The position numbers and the translations under genes were made by a program. Under the pieces are notes generated by a model that saw nothing but the letters and a program-made list of their open reading frames with translations, did no database searches and was not told the origin of the DNA. Of a stretch of 64,000 bases of DNA, positions 55,501 through 64,000 are shown piece by piece; within the stretch, counting starts at the first letter, position 1; every line of letters begins with the position of its first letter. This DNA comes from Steinernema hermaphroditum (taxonomy: Eukaryota > Nematoda > Chromadorea > Rhabditida > Steinernematidae), in NCBI GenBank assembly GCA_030435675.1, contig CM059621.1, positions 16,988,001 through 17,052,000 on the forward strand. Direction: 5' to 3'.

Positions 55501-58500
55501 AGTCCGTCGACGACGGAAGGGACCCGTTCATGCAGTGGAAGCTCCACTGCCACGCTTTCAGGCTCTGCAGTGCCGTCCTTCTGAGGTCAAAGGCGGGAAA
55601 GACGCGGCACGCCTACTTCAACAATGTGTTCTTGTCGGGCGCCGTCTGGGAAAGAATCGCCGGAGATTCTTCGGTCGTCGGCATCAGCTTTGGCGACGAA
55701 TTCACCGCAGAGTCAGGCATTCGGAAGCGGAAGATGGTCGCCGACGACGAAGAACTGGACGACCACGACTTCACCAAGGCACAGCCTTCTGCAGAGGTTA
55801 GTCTTTCGCAATCGTCTCTAGACAAAAAGACTGAGACGGATTGACATGGGTCGTGTTATCCGGATTTTAACGTTTAGGCTGCAGACACCTCAGACAACAA
55901 ATCGTTCGACTTCGAGACACACCCCTGTCTACCCAAACTGGTCGCACTGGCCAATCGATGTCTGGCCGTTGCATCGCCTCAAAACGAAGAAGATCCGCCA
56001 TGGCTCAAGACTCTCAAGAACCACCTCGATTCCGATAAACCCAACTTGAACCTAAAGGTCATGGTGCTTCGTTTCGTGCAGATTTGTGGAGAGGTTTGAA
56101 ATGCGGTTTTCTTTCAGATCACTTTGTTGTGTTTCAGAATCTAAAGGACCATAGGAGTCTGCTCAGCTCCATCGTGTCCAACTGTCTTTTCACAATTCTC
56201 CATGTGGGAGCGTCTATTGAGTGCGTCTTCATCAAGGATTCTTTCTCCCTCTGCCGCCAGATTGATCAGAAGTTCACTCAGCTGATCTTCAACAATGTTT
56301 TCTCAAGCATCACCAACCCTCTCCGCAAGGAGTTCCTGAAATTGTTCGCCAAATTCTATAACCCGGTTCAACATCAGATCAGTTTGTAAGTTTTGTATGC
56401 TTTACTCGCTCTACGTATATCTCTACGTATACACCGGTCGCCCGTGCGGTTCATTTCAAAGTGAACCTACTGTTGTCTATGTCTACTATCCCTTGCAGAC
56501 TGTCTCTTGAAGACGCCCTGTCTCCCGCCGTGCAGTGGTGTCGATACGAAGCTAGCGCCGTGTTCTACCGCCACAATCAGAATTACGGCGTTCTGGATGT
56601 GCATCGAGTCAACTGGAAAGATACTATAGAGCAGTTGAGCGATGGAGTTGGAGACAGAAATGCTGCTTATCTGAAGAAGTCTGTGGCGAGAATGACCGGT
56701 GCGGCAATAGGAATGGCCGAAAGAATGGTATGTTATACCATTTCCCATGCCCTAGGTTTTGTAGTGATTATTTTAGGGTTACTGGGAACTTCTGCGGGAA
56801 ATGAAGAGCTTGGCTTTAAGCCATTTGAGGACAGGAAGAAAGTCTGAAGAGATGTTCCGACTGGTCGATGCGATGTCTGAGGAATATGCTCCAATTGTTG
56901 AAGAGTGAGTTGGTTTGTATATCAAAAAGGGTTGTGTAGTATGTCTACAGGCATGGTCACTGCATTCTAGACACTTATGTACGTTGAAGAGGCCAGTTGC
57001 TCATTTTTAGAACAGTCTGAAAAAGACCGGCTGCAACTGCGCTAGTTGTCTGAAGAGACGTCTGATGCGTACGTGTCTGTAGACACGTTTTCAGACACAC
57101 TGTAGTGAGCACTACTGATGATTCATATTTTAGGTTCACGGATGATATTCTTCTGGGAGTGAAACGTCCAAATTGCCGATTTCATTGTCTACGTCTCCTG
57201 AAGACACTCGTCTCGCGAAGTGTCCTCGATCCACAGAAGATTCTAGACGTGTTCTCCCTCGACCTGAACGCTCCGAGTCGACTTCTTCTGCTCGCTGTCG
57301 TCAAAGCCATCTGTTGCAGTGATGCATACGATTTCGCCACGCAGGAGTGTCTCCTTAGCGGCTTCCTCCGAAGAGGGCCGGAAACCGATCCGAGCGCGGT
57401 GTACCTTCAAGATATCATTAGCATCTTCGTCGCTTTTCCGGCGATTGTCACGAAGCACCTCGAAACGATGTGGCCGACGCTGAACGATGAGCTAAAGCAG
57501 ATCCTGGTGGATGAGTGGATTACGAAGAATGACGTGCCGGAAGAAGGTGTATCGGAGCCCGAGTTGGCGCTGCGGATTAGCGTTGGGAATAGAGAGCTGA
57601 TGAAGCTGTTTGGAAGGGACGGTGACCTGAAGGTAGGGTTTAGCTACTAAACGTCTAGACTTGAGAAGACTGTCAAGGCACATATATAAAGTTTCGAAGT
57701 GTGCATGCAAAATCTCTTGTTTCTAAGTTGTCTAGACAGACCTTTGCTGTCTCCTGTCTAAACGCATTCTTGACCTATCCTATTTCTTGTCTTTAGGCGA
57801 TTTCGAAAAGTTTTTCTCAGTTCATATCCGAAGAGCCACAAGTCGCCCTGGACATGCTACCGTCTAAGGATACGGTATTCAAAAGATGCGTCGGGATTGT
57901 ATGTTCATCAATTCGTGCAGTCTAGTCTAATCAAGGTGTCAGGCAACGGCAGACTTCTTTCCCCGTCTTGCATGGAAACTCATGGACATTATGGACAGTG
58001 GAAGCGAAGACTTCCAAGAAATCGCGGATGTGTACGGTATCCCGGAGCGGTGCCAGTCACAGAGCACGCTCAGCGACGCCCACGTCCTTCAAATCGCTCG
58101 GAATTGTCGCTCGCCTCAAGCCGCACTCGTCTATCTGCGACGATGCTCCAGTTTCGTCGACGATCTCTTCGAAGGCCACGGTTTATCTCCAGATGCGCTG
58201 CCTCTTGTGCGATCTCTGGTATGTTTCAGAAATTGCCTACCGGTCTATGAAGAAAGAGTTCAGGCCGCTGTTGTGACGGAAAAGTGGAGCGACGTTCGCA
58301 TGGAAGACATGCCGTACGATCTGAGTCGCGTGGAAGTTGAAATATTTTCAAGAGCGCAGCTGGAAAAGGACGATGTGGGCGAAGACTTCTGGAGCAAGAT
58401 GTCACCAGTTTCTTTGTTCGAAGCGCAACAGTACCTCCTTCAACATCGAGTCCAGCAGCTGGATATAGGGAACGAAGTGTTCGACTTGCTTGAAAATTTG

Positions 58501-59326
58501 AAGTATGGCATTGAGAGAGTTTGGGTGGAATTGGACGCGAAAGAGGTGAGCAGACAGACACGACGTCTACAGGTAACGGGTTTAAACTGATACCCTGGAG
58601 CATGATGCCACAGATCTACTATCTAGAAGAGACGGTGACAGGCGTCTGCGAGGAGTTTTTATTTTTAGCGGCTTATGCTACTCGAGCGGTCGGGTTTCCG
58701 CTTTAGAAGTCTAGTTCCAGTAGGAAGCTGTCTTGAATAAATATCCGAGGCGCTGGCGGATGCGCAACTTCTACAAAACTGCGGCAGTAATCATAATTGA
58801 ATTTCAGAGGATATGTCTCCTAACGAAGATCCGCGCCGTCTCTGACTCGGATGCCGTCATTCACGCTGTCAGCCACGAAAATCCAAATTCAAAGATAACA
58901 AAGGTTTCCAGTCATGTAATATCGTAACTCATCAAAAGCCTTTCAGCTATGCTCTAAGTGGACGGAGACACCACGTGATAGAACTACAGTACTCCGCCGG
59001 ATACGGTTGCTCAAGGCGATGACCCAGCTCTCTACTTGTTCCGTGCAGACCTACGCCGTTTTGGCGTCAACAATCGCGAAGCATCTCATTCAGGTTCGGT
59101 GACGGAAGCAGTCGAAATGGTAACAGTCCGTTTACAGCTTCTTCGAACGGACATCATAGTTGTTGATCCACAAACTGATAGGAAAGTCTCTTTCTCCACG
59201 AAGGAGCGGAAAATCGACATTCTGAAGGAGCTACGAAGACTCCTTCCCGGCTGCGAGGCCACCTTCCGGGACGAATTTGTGTTGGAAGTCGAAAAGATAG
59301 CCGGAAGCCTTATCGAAGATGAATGA
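49563..59326 (+). CDS. very large alpha-helical repeat (HEAT/ARM-like) protein, family not recognised
   Basis: Many short exons read in one direction from ATG 49563, behind TTTCAG, to the stop at 59326, probably more than 2000 residues. The chain is almost wholly amphipathic helices with Leu-rich heptad spacing typical of HEAT solenoids (SRLTSVVKILQNILL, NPAKRRTLLQHIAKL, AVVKAICCSDAYDF, KAQLRQFKIVENVIAALLEA). An acidic, probably disordered patch lies near 55735-55800 (KRKMVADDEELDDHDF). The C-terminus is EVEKIAGSLIEDE. No kinase, GTPase or other catalytic motif was seen. Giant scaffold families of similar size were considered without a convincing match. Exon boundaries were not all verified, and a split into two genes cannot be excluded. 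The start lies 172 nt after the polymerase gamma stop, so it is probably the third gene of an operon. Confidence 0.7.
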
Positions 59327-60309
59327 AGAAATCATGCGGGTCGCAAAGCTGTATATAAATATAAATAATGATTATGATGGACTCTCACTCGTGTCGCGGT
59401 GGCGAGCGGTCGGTCCCTCCGGTCGCTCTCTGGGTGTCTGGTTGGCCAGATGGCAAACCCCATGGCAGTTGTGACTGTTCCGGCTTCCAGAGGGAATTGG
59501 GACACCCGGAAGCCGTAGTCCCACCACCGCTGACAACAAGATGTTTGACGCCAGGAATCCGACGCCCGACGCTGCGTCAGATGTCATCCCGAAGGTCGCC
59601 GACGCTCTGAGGACCAGCGAAGACGCAACCCCCGGACCACGGACCATCAGATGCAAGCTCAGAAGCGTCCGCTGTGCCGCAAACGATATTCCGCTGCCGC
59701 AGCTGAAGATTTGCCGATTCCCAGATGCCCCGTGAAGTGCGCCGTCTACGACCGGTTCGACATCTACGCCGCGCCAGGGATGAAGTCGTCTGCCAGACAT
59801 CCTCTGTTTGTCTATTTTTGGTGTCGCGCAAGGCATAATGCTTTTGATTCGCGAAATAAAGTCGTGAAAGTTTATGATGTTTATTGACCTTTCAGTGCAT
59901 GTATGGTCTTTTAACTGTTTGGAGGCGGTGTTTCTCTACGGGAGGCGCTGCTCCTGGGTTTGGAGTCATACCAGATATCTGAGCCTGGTTGTTTATGACC
60001 AGAAGACCGGAGATACTATTGTTTCCTGTACCGTAACTACGACACCTAGTTTGTCAGGTCATCTAGTAATCAGAGACTGGTTGTTTATGACCAGAAGACC
60101 GGAGTACCCGAACTTTCGGGTACCCGGACAACTCTGCTAGTAATAGAGAAGAAGAACAAAATGCGGACAAGAAATGTATTGAGAGAGCACCAAAAGAATC
60201 GCATCTAAGAATCTAAGTATGATCAATGTAACGACGATGGTAGAGATAGGACATATCCTGGAATGAACAACAGTGATTAACGAGTATTCCGTTTACGTTG
60301 GCCAATTAC
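59327..60309. other. 1-kb tail-to-tail spacer with a 28-bp direct repeat
   Basis: No gene is recognised between the solenoid gene and the kinase gene. An exact 28-bp repeat, beginning CTGGTTGTTTATGACC and ending AGAAGACCGGAG, occurs at 59985-60012 and 60078-60105. Both strands of 59372-59880 have open frames of 60-150 codons, but they overlap each other and look like chance in GC-rich DNA. Confidence 0.5.
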
Positions 60310-62124
60310 CTAGGGATTAAAGTCTTGCATAAAGGGCCCCCGCGCGGCACTTGGGGCGACACCTGTCCACACGACCGGCGGCTGGAGGAAGAAGCGATGC
60401 TGGGCGACCTGTTCTGCACCGATGCGCATCCTTGGGTCGTAGACCAGCATTCTTTGCAGGAGATCCTGAAATTTCCGCAGATCAACATCGTAACCTGCGG
60501 CGCGACAAACCAGTAGCTTGCAGCAGTCTTCGGCGTTATTTCCGTCCGATCTCCATTTGGTTAGGATTGTGTCTCGCAGTCTACGCTGACCAAAGAGGTA
60601 CGGTCGGCCGTCTTTGTCGACCAACTGTCGCGGAATGTATTGTCCAACTGAAGAACAAGAGTTTTGGCTATCTCAGGGGCGCTGACATACCATCGTTTCT
60701 GACGAAGAACACCGACGTTTTAGGAGATTCATCCAACAATGTGTAGTGCGGCATTCCGAGCACTTCTATAATCTTCATCATCTGATCTATTTCCGATGAG
60801 CCGGTGAAAAGCGGGTGACCGGTGTGCACTTCGACGAGAACACACGCTAAAATTTGATATTTTACAAATTGCATAAAATCCAGATAAGATGAGTAGAAAC
60901 CGTCCGTACAACACTAACCAATCCACAAGTTATTGCTTGCAGAAAATGATTGTCTAGTCTCATAATTTGCCGCGTTTTGAGACTCTTTGCACATGTCTAC
61001 AAATGGACGAGCCTGTTTATGTCTAAATGGTCATGTGTTTGCAAAACAATCGGTCGTTAGTTTTACAAATTTTAGACGTCTACGCTTAGTCTAGCAAGAA
61101 TACCAAGGTCTCACATTCATCGGACCGTTTAGACACAACCGCTTCAAATATTTTTTGTAGACTCTCATCTTATGCAATCACCTCATGTAGACCTTGTAGA
61201 CTCTATACAATCATCTCTTGCTGTCTACAACAGCCATATTTGTGTCTCCAGCGCCACTTACCCATCGACCAGACATCTACTTTTTCGTTGTAGGGCAGTC
61301 CGAGAAGTACTTCAGGCGCGCGATAGTACCGCGACTGGATGTACGTCTGCACTGCGGCGTTCTGCTGACAAGACGAGCCGAAATCGATCACTTTGATAGC
61401 CCTGTGGCCCTGGCGGCAGAAGAGGACGTTTTCTGGTTTCAAATCGCAGTGGATAATGTTGAGTGGATTTTGAGCAAGGAAGACAAGCGTCGTGGCCAGC
61501 TGAAATGACCGGTATAGGACGACGGTATGGGTGAAACGCTCACTTGAGATCCAATGGCGCGAGTGAGGTCGATTGGGACGCCCCTGTAGTGCGTTCTGGC
61601 GACTAGTTCGAAGAGACTGGAGGCGAGCAGTTCGAACACGATGCATAGATGCTGTTTCCATTCGAAGTAGCCTAGCATTCTCACTGAAATTAAAGACACA
61701 TTAGTAGAAAAGTGCCCCAGTTGGCTGTAGAATGAATGTGCCCAAATAAGGCGAGAAAGGTTCCGAAATGACTCGTTTTGAGATGCATGAGCGGACAGAA
61801 AGAGAGGCATTTACCGATTGGATAACGATTCTCCGGATCCTGCGCGTTCATCATCTCCAACAGCCGAATCTCGTACTGCGCCTGCCGGTAGAACGCCGGC
61901 CTATTCTTTATGATCTTCACGGCCACCTCGCGTTGCTCGTAGAAGTCCCAGGCACGTACCACTTGTCCAAACGACCCACGGCCTATCCGCCGGTCGACGC
62001 GGAAACGACCGTAGAGCACTTCGCCCTCGTCGAGCACGTAGTCAGCGTGGCCGTCGTCGTAACCGCCGTTGTGAGCCATCTGCGGTGGCAGTCCAGCCGC
62101 TGGAGGGTTTTGCGGCCATGTCAT
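60310..62124 (-). CDS. DYRK1-type dual-specificity kinase, compact
   Basis: About seven exons; the start ATG at 62124 follows ATTTCCAG. After a Pro/Gly-rich N-terminus of about 30 residues comes the DYRK homology box ([19 protein letters not shown]), then the kinase domain: glycine loop [10 protein letters not shown], Lys in [12 protein letters not shown], catalytic loop [23 protein letters not shown], activation segment [40 protein letters not shown], and end [20 protein letters not shown]. All catalytic residues are present. The activation-loop YxY of DYRK1A reads QTY; the second, autophosphorylated Tyr is kept. The long C-terminal PEST/His tail of DYRK1A is missing and the protein ends about 25 residues after the kinase. 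DYRKs phosphorylate Ser/Thr and act in development and the cell cycle. The orthologue may be mbk-1-like. Confidence 0.9.
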
Positions 62125-62390
62125 TCTCGACTGGAAATAGGGAGAGTTACACGCTGAGAAAAGGAGAAGAAGCACGGGAAGCGATGCAAGAAGTTCATTT
62201 GGGCGAAAGATTTGGCAAATTCTAGCTACTTCATAGCTTCGAAAATTTGTTGGAGCGTCTCAACGCGATTGTATGAATGGATCATTTCAAATTCTTATCA
62301 TTTCGAAATTGGCGAATGTCTCTGGAGGGGTTGTCTCGTTTGCAGACAGAGTGGCGGTCTGAAGATTGGTTGCCCGAATCTGGGTGCGTA

Positions 62391-62582
62391 ACGATTTGAC
62401 GCGAACGATTTGCCGCAGTAACGATTTGACGCGAACGATTTGACGCGAACGATTTGCCGCGAACGATTTGCCGCGAACGATTTGCCGCGAGCACGATTTG
62501 CCGCGAGCACGATTTGCCGCGAACGATTTGCCGCGAACGATTTGCCGCGAACGATTTGCCGCGAGCACGATTTGCCGCGAGA
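62391..62582. repeat. 14-bp minisatellite (CGATTTGCCGCGAA)
   Basis: About thirteen units of CGATTTGCCGCGAA or variants with GACGCGAA, and 16-bp units ending CGCGAGCA. Because the unit is not a multiple of three, it stays open in several frames on both strands. It lies immediately upstream of the FLYWCH-MULE gene. Confidence 0.88.
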
Positions 62583-62672
62583 CTGGCTCCCGGCACGAAA
62601 ACGTTTCGGAGACGCTGTTTTTGCGTTCTTCGGAGCTTACACGTCATCTTCTGCTCTTTTTTTGCTTCGCTG

Positions 62673-64000
62673 TTATGTTTGCTTCGGTTTTTGCTGCGTT
62701 CGGGGCGACAACTGAACAAGGAAGTTCCACAGAAGTTCAGTCGTCTGAAAGGTTGGCGAATTTGCGAATCGCTGTTCGAGTGTCTTTTAGCTTGATTCCG
62801 GCAACAACCGTGATAGTGACGACAGCGGATTCGACGACAGAAGCAGCTTCATCCTCCGGCACTGCTTCCAGCGACGTGCCCGGCCAGCAGGACGGAGGTG
62901 CCTAAGATAATTGACTATGAGTAACTCTGTTCTTGCGACTTTCAGACGTTGAGGAGGACCTGGCACCCTGGGGAGCTTTTCCTGCTTCCAGTACTACTTT
63001 TTTGGGTCGGCCGCAGTTTGTGCAAACTGAGCGCAAGAAGGAGAAGTTGTGTTTTGATGGGCATATGTACATACGCGACAGAACCAGTGCCTCTGGAGAT
63101 GTGGTCTTCTGGAGATGTGACCAGCGTGCCGTATCACGATGTAAGGCGCGGCTTCATTTATCAACAACGAGCGGAGAGGTACGTGGGTTAATGTACTGCG
63201 GTTACTGTACTCGTCTCTTACAGGTTGCCGCTCTTTTGCAAAATCACAACCATGATTCGGCCGTTGCCCGCTGTGAGGCTCAGAAGATCGCGAATATGAT
63301 TAAAGATCGTGCGGCATCTACGATGGAAACCCCGGCACAACTAAGGATGGAATGTATGGCAGCAGCAAAACCTGGTCGTGCCGTGCTCAGCGCACTTCCG
63401 CACAAGAGTGCTCTTCGGATGATTGCACATCGAGCACGTAAATCGAAACGAGCTCCGCCTGCTCCCACGTCTTTGGACCAACTTGTGATTCCTAATGAAT
63501 TTAAAGTATATGATCTTTGCTCTGGTGCGTACTTATTAATGCTTCTGAAGTAATTACTGTATTACAGGAACTCGGGAGCCATTTCTTCTTCTTGATTCAC
63601 TTGTTGATGACCCCAGTGCTCTCAACCGAATTCTTGTGTTTGGACGAGAAAGCACTATGCTCTGGGCCCGCACTATGAAGCACATATATGTAGATGGCAC
63701 ATTTCGAAGTGCTCCGCCACTATTTAATCAAGTTTTCGTCATTCTAGCGGAGAGAAGTGGATACGTTTTCCCGGTGTTAACAGCTCTGTTACCGAACAAA
63801 GCTGGTTCTACATATGAAGCACTTTTTCGCATGATTCACCAGAAGTGGCCGGAGTTCAAACCGGAATCGATGTTTATAGATTTCGAGAAGGCAGCTTTTA
63901 ACGCGGCGAACAAGATATTCCCAGAAATTCGGATCTTAGGCTGCCTATTCCACCTAGCACAAAATTTCAAAAAACAGTTTACGGGACATCTTTTGCGTCG
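62673..64000 (+). mobile_element. FLYWCH zinc finger-MULE transposase gene, truncated by window edge
   Basis: Spliced exons from about ATG 62673. After a Ser/Thr-rich leader comes a FLYWCH finger (LCFDGHMYIRDRTS, VFWRCDQR, RCKARLHL, NHNHDSA) with the C-C-H-H zinc ligands. A helical linker follows, then the MULE transposase domain (HIYVDGTFRSAPPLFNQVFV, FPVLTALLPNKAGSTYEALF, MFIDFEKAAFNAANKIFP, GCLFHLAQNFKKQF). The first two acidic residues of the DDE triad are visible as VDGTF and FIDFE; the last Glu lies beyond the window. FLYWCH-MULE fusions occur both as Mutator-like elements and as domesticated host genes in nematodes. No terminal inverted repeat was identified here. Introns at about 63179-63222 and 63523-63567 are intact and no stop interrupts the frame. 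Confidence 0.9.

Noticed and set aside
49563..59326. Naming the giant gene as FANCI, FANCD2, Integrator 1, NUP205 or URB1
   Set aside because: Remembered sequences of these families gave no convincing shared motif, so the gene is left unassigned.
59372..59836. 154-codon minus-strand frame
   Set aside because: The opposite strand is equally open in GC-rich DNA, it has no domain, and neither frame shows splice or start context.
62391..62582. CRISPR-like array
   Set aside because: The units are contiguous 14-16 bp repeats without unique spacers, in a eukaryotic genome.
62282..62905. Long overlapping frames on both strands rich in repeated Ala-Asn-Arg and Cys-Arg-Glu units
   Set aside because: They are a by-product of the 14-bp minisatellite, whose unit is open in several frames; not evidence for a repeat protein.

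Overview
The window is eukaryotic nuclear DNA and looks like a nematode, probably a rhabditid. Introns are short (about 36-60 nt) with GT...TTTCAG ends. At least ten start codons sit a few bases behind a TTTCAG-like acceptor with no upstream coding exon, which is the signature of spliced-leader trans-splicing. Several same-strand genes are packed 56-200 nt apart like operons. The protein families also fit: a WAGO-type Argonaute, MATH-BTB, an UNC-3/COE factor, DYRK/MBK, LIN-52 and tandem CCCH fingers. The species cannot be named from sequence alone.

Layout. 1-4.8 kb (minus): a decayed carboxylesterase-like copy, a disrupted MED20-like gene, and a complete Argonaute gene just upstream of it. 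6-8 kb (minus): a cyclin-G-associated-kinase (GAK)-like gene whose kinase and J-domain catalytic motifs are both lost. 8.4-10.7 kb (minus): a small mucin-like membrane protein and a MATH-BTB protein, with a duplicated promoter segment and an esterase exon fragment between them. 12.7-16.2 kb (plus): an intact, membrane-anchored carboxylesterase-like gene. 17.4-27.8 kb (minus): a nine-exon UNC-3/EBF (COE) transcription factor whose large introns hold GC-rich islands with POU- and Hox-like sites and repeats. 28.5-31.4 kb: a duplicated gene-like segment and two hAT-type non-autonomous transposons with perfect 8-bp target duplications. 31.8-36 kb: an intronless double-homeodomain gene, a histone H3 variant with an expanded tail, and a tandem CCCH zinc-finger gene. 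36.8-39.9 kb: a small mitochondrial-type membrane protein and LIN-52 (plus), facing a dynactin p62 gene (minus) whose 3' end has been replaced by an inverted copy of the LIN-52 3' end. 40-42.8 kb (minus): a charged membrane protein and an intronless eIF4G-like MIF4G gene. 43.8-59.3 kb (plus): TRAPPC5, mitochondrial DNA polymerase gamma and a very large helical-repeat protein, spaced like one operon. 60.3-62.1 kb (minus): a compact DYRK1-type kinase. 62.4-64 kb: a 14-bp minisatellite and a FLYWCH-MULE transposase gene cut by the window edge.

Most genes are housekeeping or regulatory. The unusual content is gene remodelling: the dynactin-LIN-52 chimera, the catalytically stripped GAK-like protein, the modified H3 tail, the two-homeodomain gene, and repeated re-use of esterase and promoter pieces. 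Exon boundaries were read by eye from splice signals and phase. Function assignments come from remembered family motifs, not from database searches.
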